Source: Choristoneura fumiferana (taxonomy: Eukaryota > Arthropoda > Insecta > Lepidoptera > Tortricidae). Taken from it: 64,000 nucleotides of DNA. The position numbers and the translations under genes were made by a program. Below, one piece after another: positions 41,201 to 53,200 of this stretch. Below the pieces are notes generated by a model, which was given only the letters and a program-made list of their open reading frames with translations, made no database searches and was not told the DNA's origin. Every line of letters begins with the position of its first letter. The stretch's first letter is position 1. The stretch is from NCBI RefSeq assembly GCF_025370935.1, contig NC_133501.1, positions 3,662,565 through 3,726,564 on the forward strand, given 5' to 3'.

Positions 41201-44200
41201 GTCGCGTGCATTAGTAGATTGATAACCAAGGGTGGAAAGCGACCCATTTCACCCGTGAGAGCGCCAATAGTTCGAGGGGGAATGGGTAATTTCACCCGAG
41301 TTAGACACTACTTTTCATTTCGACTGTGAGGAAAGTAAAATACTACAAGAAAAATGAGAATATTAATAAATTAAATTTACTGATATACAACCTCCAACCT
41401 TTTCGCACTGGCCACTTGCCACGGCCGACTATAAAGAAACAACCACGACACAACCTAGGAGCTTATATACAGAACTGGAGGTTGAACGCCGAACGAAGAA
41501 GTTTGACCTTTGTTACTTATTTAAATATTCCATCTCTTTCTTTCACATTTCAAGAAAGAGATGGAATATATTCGTGACATAATAAAAGTCAAATTTCTTG
41601 GTTCAAACTGGATCTCTATAGTCTAAGTTTCAAACGGATGTTCGGCGTTCAACCTCCAGTGTTGTATAGGTATATATAAGCTCCTTGGTCACGACGTGTA
41701 TCTAGATGGCCAGGCCGAAACGTGAATTATCTTCGACTCCGTGGATAATCGTAAAAATAAAAAATAAAGTACTTTCCACCCTAGAGATGAAAACGCAATT
41801 TTCCACCCGGCTATCTATCCATGAAAATTAAACTTTCCGAACAGGAGAGATGAAAACGATGTTACCTGCACCAAGACAACCACTGCACCCGACACAGATA
41901 CCCTAGGGCCTAGGGCCTTAAATAGCCCTAACTAAAGAATAAGAACTTCATCATTTGTTATTTTCCAGATTTCATTAATGCCCTCAAGGAACTCCGCGAA
42001 TGTACTGGCGAGACAGGTATGTAAACCAACTAGTTTGCTATTGTCTTTCGGAACATAACCAAAAGATCGGTTTTATTTTTATTCCTCATTCGAATATTCA
42101 GGAAAAAGAAAACAGACGAGTCGCGAGCGACATCATTCTGTACACTGCAAATACTTACAGTTAGGCCGTATTGCCCAAGCACGTGCTTGCGATCGCATTT
42201 ATTATCTCTTTCTACTTTTATTCTGTACCGTTTGAGAGAGAATTGGTGCATGCGATGGTAACGGTGACTTTGAATGCCTTAGACAACATTGACTATCAGG
42301 CAAAAACGTTTATATTCAGTCAGATCCGTCTTCTTTAGGCGGATCTATAGATGGATATTTTACAGTTTAATTTTTTCTCGGTTCCTATATTAATAACAAT
42401 TTATCACAAAATAAGTTTTCTCAAACATGTCATGAAATATTGACGTTGTGTTACAAATAATAGGCTGAGAAGTAGCGCGATGCAGGCGCTGCGGCTCAGC
42501 TGCGTGCGCGCGGTCACTCTAGCGGCCTGCAAAGAGATTTCACGAGTACTGCCTTTTCGCAACGTAACGTTTGGCAACCTGTTTCATTTCGCAAACTCTA
42601 AAACTGTAAATATTTCTGGATTTATTTCAGGGTCATCGTGTAGAACCCTTTAGGTTAGGTTAGGTTAGTTTTATAAAAATCCTGAAATATTTACAGTTTC
42701 AGAAATATTAAACAGTTGGGAAATGAAAAGTTGCGAAATGAAACAGGTTGCCAAACGTTATTAGCCGAAACATTAGTAAACCGAGATTTCATACAACCTT
42801 GCAGGCCGCTGGCCGGCAATGCGACCGTCTTTAGTTTCAACGCGCGGTCTGCGACATGGCGCACGTTATTCCCACACCCAGCAACACCAGCTGCAGCCGC
42901 CGCCAGCAGCCAGCTCGACACGCGCGCACACAACAGGGCGACGGGTGACACTCTTTCCCGTCCCGGATAACACCGACATGGAAATACCGGCCCTGTTTTT
43001 TCTGTACACGCCCATAGAAACTGACAGGAGCTTCTATGGGCGTGTACACGAAAAACAGGGTCGGTATTTCCATGTCGGTGTTATCCGGGCCGGGAAAGAG
43101 TGTCACCCCAGGGCGACCAGACTAGCGTCCCGCCAGCTGGATTTCTTGTGTTTTAGGGTTTCGGAGCCAAAATGGCAAAAACGGAACCCTTATAGTTTCG
43201 CGATGTCTGTCTGTCTGTCTGTCCGTCCGCGGCTTTGCTCAGGGACTATCAATGGTAGAAAGAAGTAATTTTGCACGGATATATCTGTAAACTATGCCAA
43301 CAAAATAATAATAAAAAAAAATTAAGGTACTTCCCATAGACGTAAAGTGGGGGTGACTTTTTTTTTTTCATCATCCAACCCTATAGTGTGGGGTATCGTT
43401 GGATTGGTCTTTTAAGACCATTAGGGGTTTGCTAAGAAGATTTTTCGATTCAGTGATTTGTTTTCGGACGGACGAAAAGACGGTCGCATTGCCGGCCAGC
43501 GGCCTGCAAAGTTGTATGAAATATCTTTGCAGGCCGGTAGAGTGACCGCGCGCACGCAGGCGAGTCAAAGCGCCTGCATCGCGCTACTTCTCGGCCTATT
43601 ATTTGTAACACAACGTCAATATTTTATGTCATGTTTGAGAAAAATCATTTTTAATACAAGCTTTTTCTGCCGACTGTACTTTTTGTTGACTGTACTTGCA
43701 TTACCACCCAAACTACATTTGCGTACCAAATTTCAAGTCTATGCCATTAACCGTTGAAGAGTTCCGTCCTGCGGAGACGACCCTGGCCGGACTACCAGGA
43801 TGTCACTACCAGATTATTGTATTGTCACGCAATTTACATAAGTATACCAAATTTCAATTCAATGAAACCACTTGAAGTTGGTCGAATTTAATTTGCAAGA
43901 TTTGATTACAGATGGATAGACAGACAGACAGACAGACAACGGGACAGGTGAAACTAAATAAAAGCTTGTAAAAAAACTTGTACATATTTTCAACAAAATC
44001 TCATTCGCCTTTCAGATATCATCAAGGCTATTGAATACATAAAACAAAACAAGCCCAGCAAGAAAACGACAACTACTACGACGACAACCACGACCACGAC
44101 CACCACTGAGGCTCCCACAACCACCACCACCACCACAACCACAGAGGCACCTACAACCACTACTGAGGAGCCGACGACTACTGAGGCCCCAACTACAACC

Positions 44201-47200
44201 ACTGAGGCCCCAACTACGACCACTGAGGCTCCAACTACAACTGAGGCCCCAACTACTACAACTGAGGCCCCAACTACGACCACTGAGGCTCCAAATACAA
44301 CTGAGGCCCTAACTACTACAACTGAGGCCCCAACTTCTACTAGTGAGGAGCCTACGACTACCACTGAAGCTCCTACGACTACTGAGGAGCCGACTACTAC
44401 AGAAGCACCTTCTACCACTACTCAAGAACCAACAATAACCACGGAGCAACCTACCACAACCACAACGGAGGCACCTGAGAAACCGGACAAACCAGGACAG
44501 CCTGGGCAGCCAGGTCAGCCAGGACAGCCAGGACAACCAGGTGGCCCAGAGAAACCAGACACACCAGAGCAGCCAGTACAGCCTGGTCAACCACGACAGC
44601 CAGGACAGCCTAGCCAACCAGGCCAGCCTAGCCAACCAGGCCAGCCAGGACAACCAGGTGGCCCAGAGAAACCAGAAACACCAGAACAGCCAGGCAGTCC
44701 GCAGAAACCTGACCAACCAGATAGCCCAGAGAAACCAGACACACCGGAACAGTCAGGCGGTCTTCAGAAACCAGACCAACCAGGTGGCCCAGAGAAACCA
44801 GAAACACCAGAACAGCCAGGCGGTCCTCAGAAACAAGACCAACCAGGTGGCCCAGAGAAACCAGCAACACCAGAACAGCCAGGCGGTCCTCAGAAACCAG
44901 ACCAACCAGGTGGCCCAGAAAAACCAGCAACACCAGAACAGCCAGGCGGTCCTCAGAAACCAGAACAGCCAGGTGGCCCAGAGAAACCATCAACACCAGA
45001 ACAGCCAGGCGGTCCTCAGAAGCCAGAACAACCAGGTGGCCCAGAGAAACCAGAAACACCAGAACAGCCAGGCGGTCCTCAGAAACAAGACCAACCAGGT
45101 GGCCCAGAGAAACCAGAAACACCAGAACAGCCAGGCGGTCCTCAGAAACAGAGACAACCAGGTGGCCCAGAGAAACCAGCAACACCAGAACAGCCAGGCG
45201 GTCCTCAGAAACCAGACCAACCAGGTGGCCCAGAGAAACCAGCAACACCAGAACAGCCAAGCGGTCCTCAGAAACAAGACCAACCAGGTGGCCCAGAGAA
45301 ACCAACAACACCAGAACAGCCAGGCGGTCCTCAGAAACCAGAACAACCAGGTGGCCCAGAAAAACCAGAAACACCAGAACAGCCAGGCGGTCCTCAGAAA
45401 CAAGACCAACCAGGTGGCCCAGAGAAACCAGAAACACCAGAACAGCCAGGCGGTCCTCAGAAACAAGACCAACCAGGTGGCCCAGAAAAACCAGCAACAC
45501 CAGAACAGCCAGGCGGTCCTCAGAAACCAGACCAACCAGGTGGCCCAGAGAAACCAGCAACACCAGAACAGCCAGGCGGTCCTCAGAAACAAGACCAACC
45601 AGGTGGCCCAGAGAAACCAGCAACACCAGAACAGCCAGGCGGTCCTCAGAAACCAGACCAACCAGGTGGCCCAGAGAAACCAGCAACACCAGAACAGCCA
45701 GGCGGTCCTCAGAAACAAGACCAACCAGGTGGCCCAGAGAAACCAGCAACACCAGAACAGCCAGGCGGTCCTCAGAAACCAGAACAACCAGGTGGCCCAG
45801 AGAAACCAGAAACACCAGAACAGCCAGGCGGTCCTCAGAAACAAGACCAACCAGGTGGCCCAGAGAAACCAGAAACACCAGAACAGCCAGGCGGTCCTCA
45901 GAAACAAGACCAACCAGGTGGCCCAGAGAAACCAGCAACACCAGAACAGCCAGGCGGTCCTCAGAAACAAGACCAACCAGGTGGCCCAGAGAAACCAGCA
46001 ACACCAGAACAGCCAGGCGGTCCTCAGAAACCAGACCAACCAGGTGGCCCAGAGAAACCAGCAACACCAGAACAGCCAGGCGGTCCTCAGAAACAAGACC
46101 AACCAGGTGGCCCAGAGAAACCAGCAACACCAGAACAGCCAGGCGGTCCTCAGAAACAAGACCAACCAGGTGGCCCAGAGAAACCAGCAACACCAGAACA
46201 GCCAGGCGGTCCTCAGAAACAAGACCAACCAGGTGGCCCAGAGAAACCAGCAACACCAGAACAGCCAGGCGGTCCTCAGAAACAAGACCAACCAGGTGGC
46301 CCAGAGAAACCAGCAACACCAGAACAGCCAGGCGGTCCTCAGAAACAAGACCAACCAGGTGGCCCAGAGAAACCAGCAACACCAGAACAGCCAGGCGGTC
46401 CTCAGAAACAAGACCAACCAGGTGGCCCAGAGAAACCAGCAACACCAGAACAGCCAGGCGGTCCTCAGAAACCAGAACAACCAGGTGGCCCAGAGAAACC
46501 AGAACACCAGAACAGCCAGGCGGTCCTCAGAAACAAGACCAACCAGGTGGCCCAGAGAAACCAGAAACACCAGAACAGCCAGGCGGTCCTCAGAAACAAG
46601 ACCAACCAGGTGGCCCAGAGAAACCAGAAACACCAGAACAGCCAGGCGGTCCTCAGAAACCAGAACAACCAGGTGGCCCAGAGAAACCAGCAACACCAGA
46701 ACAGCCAGGCAGTCCGCAGAAACCTGACCAACCAGATAGCCCGGAGAAACCAGACACCACGGAACAGTCAGGCGGTCTCAGAAACCAGACCAACCAGGTG
46801 GCCCAGAGAAACCAGAAACACCAGAACAGCCAGGACAGCCTGGTCAACCACGACAGCCAGGACAGCCTAGCCAACCAGGCCAGCCAGGACAACCAGGTGG
46901 CCCAGAGAAACCAGAAACACCAGAACAGCCAGGCAGTCCGCAGAAACCTGACCAACCAGATAGCCCAGAGAAACCAGACACACCGGAACAGTCAGGCGGT
47001 CTTCAGAAACCGGACCAACCAGGTGGCCCAGAGAAACCAGAAACACCAGAACAGCCAGGACAGCCTGGTCAACCACGACAGCCAGGACAGCCTAGCCAAC
47101 CAGGCCAGCCAGCACAACCAGGTGGCCCAGAGAAACCAGAAACACCAGAACAGCCAGGCGGTCCTCAGAAATCAGACCAACCAGGTGGCCCAGAGAAACC

Positions 47201-50200
47201 AGCAACACCAGAACAGCCAGGCGGTCCTCAGAAACCAGACCAACCAGGTGGCCCAGAGAAATCAGCAACACCCGAACAGCCAAGCGGTCCTCAGAAACAA
47301 GACCAACCAGGTGGCCCAGAGAAACCAGCAACACCAGAACAGCCAGGCGGTGCTCAGAAACCAGAACAACCAGGTGGCCCAGAGAAACCAGAAACAACAG
47401 AACAGCTAGGTGGTCCTCAGAAACAAGACCAACCAGGTGGCCCAGAGAAACCAGCAACACCAGAACAGCCAGGCGGTCCTCAGAAACCAGACCAACCAGG
47501 TGGCCCAGAGAAACCAGCAACACCAGAACAGCCAGGCGGTCCTCAGAAACCAGACCAACCAGGTGGCCCAGAGAAACCAGCAACACCAGAACAGCCAGGC
47601 GGTCCTCAGAAACCAGAACAACCAGGTGGCCCAGAAAAACCAGAAACACCAGAACAGCCAGGCGGTCCTCCGAAATCAGAACAACCAGGTGGCCCAGAGA
47701 AACCAGAAACACCAGAACAGCCAGGTGGTCCTCAGAAACAGACCAACCAGGTGGCCCAGAGAAACCAGCAACACCAGAACAGCCAGGCGGTCCTCAGAAA
47801 CCAGACCAACCAGGTGGCCCAGAGAAACCAGCAACACCAGAACAGCCAGGCGGTCCTCAGAAACCAGACCAACCAGGTGGCCCAGAGAAACCAGAAACAC
47901 CAGAACAGCCAGGCGGTCCTCAGAAACCAGACCAACCAGGTGGCCCAGAGAAACCAGCAACACCAGAACAGCCAGGCGGTCCTCAGAAACCAGACCAACC
48001 AGGTGGCCCAGAGAAACCAGCAACACCAGAACAGCCAGGCGGTCCTCAGAAACCAGACCAACCAGGTGGCCCAGAGAAACCAGAAACACCAGAACAGCCA
48101 GGCGGTCCTCAGAAACCAGACCAACCAGGTGGCCCAGAGAAACCAGCAACACCAGAACAGCCAGGCGGTCCTCAGAAACCAGACCAACCAGGTGGCCCAG
48201 AGAAACCAGAAACACCAGAACAGCCAGGCGGTCCTCAGAAACCAGAACAACCAGGTGGCCCAGAAAAACCAGAAACACCAGAACAGCCAGGCGGTCCTCC
48301 GAAATCAGAACAACCAGGTGGCCCAGAAAAACCAGAAACACCAGAACAGCCAGGCGGTTCTCAGAAACCAGACCAACCAGGTGGCCCAGAGAAATCAGAT
48401 CAGCCAGGACAACCAGATCAGCCAGGTAAATTTCACTTAATAAGTTTCACATGACACATTTCCTGAAGTTAATCAGGTCTTCTTTGTCACATTAAGGCCG
48501 TTCTCTATCTGAAAGACCTCGCACGTCTTCAACTCCCGCGACCCCTTTTTCTTGTTCTTACCTTCCAACTTAACTAATTTATGGAATCAGGCGTTACTTT
48601 GCGGAGGTCCATATCAATGAACTAAAAGAATTTCTTTGCTCAAACGCGACCTTATGATAGCTAAGTTTATGCAAAATATGCGTGTTCATGCAGTTCCACC
48701 TCCATACTGTAAGAACACACACAAACCCATCTATCACCACCACCACACTACACTGGCGCGTTTCGAACTCAACCAGAGCTCATCTTCACAGCAACACAAC
48801 CGTACACCATGCTACTTTTATTTTTTTGTGTGGAGGGACTATAATAGAGATCTCTCTGCAGACCAAAATAAACGTTTTAATTTTTCACTGTAACTCCCTA
48901 AGTACCGACCTAAATTTTTCTCAAACGAAACCAAACTACCTACAAAATATTAATAGATTTTAATCGTCATATAAAACTACCTTGAATGTTTATTACTTAC
49001 TAAGTACGGATTTAAGTTTTTTTTTAAACTGTAAATAAAAAATCAAGTGATTCCTAATCCCAGGATTGATACCAGAATTCCGGGATTGAGACCAATATCA
49101 AAAATCAAGCCCGGGATTGAAAATAGTCTGATATTGCATGCCCCAGTCTGTGCTCCTTCCGTTTTTCGTAACAGGGCCAATCAACTATTTTACCGACACT
49201 TTGGGCGTCTCCTGCGTTACCAAAATTGTCTCTTGCGTTACCAAAAAATCGTATTTCCAACAAGATATTTCACGGATTAGGATGGCATGTATTCATGTAC
49301 ATCATCTAAAATATTACAGAAAAAACATGTTTACTTTCAAAAATCTGCAATTGTTTGAAAAATGTCGCGGACAGATTAGTGTCGGTAAAAAAGTTCATTG
49401 ACCCAACATCGCGCGGACTCTAAGCTTAGTATTTGAGAGAATGTGGGTCATAAAATTGAAGAAATTTAGACAGTTTCGTTCTTTTTGGATCTGTAATCGT
49501 TATAATAAGTTTATTTCGGGATCAGCTTTGGCTCTAAATTTATCATTCGACTGGTTTCGTCTGCTCTCCTTTGTCCAATGCTTACAAACCCTGACCAGCC
49601 TGTTGAGGTTGAGGTTTATTGGTTTATTTTAAAGATTGTGAACGCTGCATCTTAGGTAGTTTATTTATTTGAATGCGTCAACTTTTTGTACTGCTTTAAT
49701 GTATATTTTTGGTTTTTCTGCGTGTGTATTTTTTATTTAATGTAGCTTTTATACCTACTTCTTGAGAGGTGCAAGAGTTTTTTTTGTAACAGCTATTGTT
49801 CGGTTTTTGTAAGGTACATGTTAGTTAATTAAGTCTACCCGCTATTTGTTAAAGCGGTAAGGAGTGCGGGGAGGGGGGCGGACTGAAAATCAGCGTTGCG
49901 TAATGCTTACGCTTGCACTCGCAGCAGATGCTGAGTCCGCTCCTTTTGCCACAAAAAACTGTTTTACTGATTAGGTCTAGTCTATGTTTTTCTTTTTCAA
50001 CTGTTTATTTTTTATTTTTTTTGTGGCAATAAATATTTTCTTTCTTTCGTTAATGTGAAAAAACTAAATTTTTTAAAGTCCGTTCCTGGAGGTTATAATT
50101 ATAGTTCGTGTTCCTTAGCTTTGGCTTTTGTGTGCGGGTGTATATTTTTTATTTATTTATCTAGCTTTATACTTTGTGACATTTTCAAAAGCAAAGAACT

Positions 50201-53200
50201 AAATTTATAAATCTCGTTCATAAAGAAAGGAATTATCAATTATTCCAAGCTTAAAGATCACAAAAGCAGAAAAGCATAAGTAATCAATGATTTTCTAACA
50301 ATCATTTTAGCGCACCCGGAAAAACCTAAAAATCCAGAACAACTTACAGATACTGTAATCAAACAAACAGATGAGATGGATGAAGAGACTGAAGAGGAAC
50401 AAGAGATCCGCATCAAGAATGAAAAGGAAGAAATGTACAAATATTACGAAGTACACAGAAAAGATCAGGTTGGTAAACCAGGACAACCAGAGCAACTTGA
50501 AAATCAAAGTAAACCAGAACGACCGCAGAATCCAAATAAACAAAGTCAACCGCGTCTACCAGGACAGCCACAACAACCAGGGGGGCCTCAGCAACCAAGT
50601 CAACAAAGTCACCCAGGACAACCAGGTCAGCCAGGTCAACCAGGACAGCCACAGCAACCAGGTCAGCCAGGTCAACCAGGACAGCCACAGCAACCAGGAC
50701 AGCCGCAGCAACCAGGACAGCCGCAGCAACCAGGACAGCCGCAGCAACCAGGCCAGCCACAGCAACCAGAACAGCCACAGCAACCAGGACAGCCGCAGCA
50801 ACCAGGACAGTCGCAGCAACCAGGACAGTCGCAGCAACCAGGACAGCCGCAGCAACCAGGACAGCCGCAGCAACCAGGACAGCCGCAGCAACCAGGCCAG
50901 CCACAGCAACCAGAACAGCCACAGCAACCAGGACAGCCGCAGCAACCAGGAAAGCCGCAGCAACCAGGAATACCTCAGCAACCACGAGAGCCGCAGCAAC
51001 CAGGACAGCCGCAGCAACCAGGACAGCCGCAACAACCAGGAAAGCCGCAGCAACCAGGACAGCCACAGAAACCAGGAGTACCTCAGCAACCAAGTCAACC
51101 TGACCAGCCAAGTCAACCAATACAACCGGGTCAACCAGGACAGCCACTGCAACCAGGTGGACCTCTGCAACCAGGTCAATACGAAGAAACTAAAGGTGAG
51201 AGAGAAACACTTATGAGGCAAGAGACAAACAGGTTCGAAAAGTACGATGAGTTCTCATACGACTACGAAATAGATCAATTTGGTCATCGCCATAAACGAC
51301 CACGTCATCCGAAAAAGCCAATTCAACCGCAGCAACCTGGTGTACTTAAGAAACCAGGACAGCCGCTGCAACCAGGACAGCCGCAGCAACCAGGACAGCC
51401 GCAGCAACCAGGGCAGCCACAGCAACCAGAACAGCCACATCAACCAGGACAGCCACAGAAACCAGGAGTACCTCAGCAACCACGAGAGCCGCAGCAACCA
51501 GGACAGCTGCAGCAACCAGGACAGCCGCAGCAACCAGGACAGCCGCAGCAACCAGGACAGCTACAGCAACCAGGACAGTCGCAGCAACCAGGACAGTCGC
51601 AGCAACCAGGACAGTCGCAGCAACCAGGACAGCCGCAGCAATCAGGACAGCCGCAGCAACCAGGACAGCCACAGCAACCAGAACAGCTACAGCAACCAGG
51701 ACAGCCGCAGCAACCAGGACAGCCGCAGCAAATAGGACAGTCGCAGCAACCAGGACAGCCGCAGCAACCAGGCCAGCCACAGCAACCAGAACAGCCACAG
51801 CAACCAGGACAGCCGCAGCAACCAGGACAGTCGCAGCAACCAGGACAGCCGCAGCAACCAGGACAGCCGCAGCAACCAGGACAGCCGCAGCAACCAGGAC
51901 AGCTACAGCAACCAGAACAGCCGCAGCAACCAGGACAGCCGCAGCAACCAGGACAGCCGCAGCAACCAGGACAGCTACAGCAACCAGGACAGCCGCAGCA
52001 ACCAGGAAAGCCGCAGCAACCAGGAATACCTCAGCAACCACGAGAGCCGCAGCAACCAGGACAGCCGCAGCAACCAGGACAGCCGCAACAACCAGGAAAG
52101 CCGCAGCAACCAGGACAGCCACAGAAACCAGGAGTACCTCAGCAACCAAGTCAACCTGACCAGCCAAGTCAACCAATACAACCGGGTCAACCAGGACAGC
52201 CACTGCAACCAGGTGGTCCTCTGCAACCAGGTCAATACGAAGAAACTAAAGGTGAGAGAGAAATACTTATGAGGCAAGAGAGAAACAGTTTCGAGACGTA
52301 CGATGAGTTCTCATACGACTACGAAATAGATCAATTTGGTCATCGCCATAAACGACCACGTCATCCGAAAAAGCCAATTCAACCGCAGCAACCTGGTGTA
52401 CTTAAGAAACCAGGACAGCCGCTGCAACCAGGACAGCCGCAGCAACCAGGACAGCCGCAGCAACCAGAACAGCCGCAGCACCCAGGGCAGCCACAGCAAC
52501 CAGAACAGCCACATCAACCAGGACAGCCACAGAAACCAGGAGTACCTCAGCAACCACGAGAGCAGCAGCAACCAGGACAGCTGCAGCAACCAGGACAGCC
52601 GCAGCAACCAGGACAGCTACAGCAACCAGGACAGTCGCAGCAACCAGGACAGTCGCAGCAACCAGGACAGTCGCAGCAACCAGGACAGCCGCAGCAACCA
52701 GGACAGCCGCAGCAACCAGGACAGCCACAGCAACCAGGACAGCTACAGCAACCAGGACAGTCGCAGCAACCAGGACAGTCGCAGCAACCAGGACAGTCGC
52801 AGCAACCAGGACAGTCGCAGCAACCAGGACAGCCGCAGCAACCAGGACAGCCGCAGCAACCAGGACAGCCACAGCAACCAGAACAGCTACAGCAACCAGG
52901 ACAGCCGCAGCAACCAGGACAGCCGCAGCAAATAGGACAGTCGCAGCAACCAGGACAGCCGCAGCAACCAGGCCAGCCACAGCAACCAGAACAGCCACAG
53001 CAACCAGGACAGCCGCAGCAACCAGGACAGCCGCAGCAACCAGGACAGCCGCAGCAACCAGGACAGCCGCAGCAACCAGGACAGCCGCAGCAACCAGGAC
53101 AGCCGCAGCAACCAGGACAGCCACAGCAACCAGGAGTACGCAGCAACCAGGACAGCGCAGCAACCAGGACAGCTACAGCAACCAGGACAGTCGCAGCAAC

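Noticed and set aside
44628..46445. Long minus-strand ORFs in the repeat exons (LVSLGHLV, LRTAWLFW types)
   Set aside because: Complement shadows of a 63-bp repeat without stops; no splice signals or starts of their own. The minus ORFs over 50413-54148 and 58656-60006 are rejected for the same reason.
44541..46727. 728-residue ORF rich in Asn/Gln (NQVAQRNQ repeats) on the + strand
   Set aside because: It is the +1 shadow of the Pro-rich repeat. The splice phase, the Thr-rich start of the exon and the donor at 48425 all select the PEKP/PEQP frame.
44481..48425. Regularly spaced repeats resembling a CRISPR array
   Set aside because: There are no unique spacers; the entire unit repeats and codes for protein, in a eukaryotic genome.
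51285..51310. Furin-type cleavage site R-H-K-R in the charged spacer
   Set aside because: The next residue is Pro, which usually blocks cleavage, so not called as a processing site.
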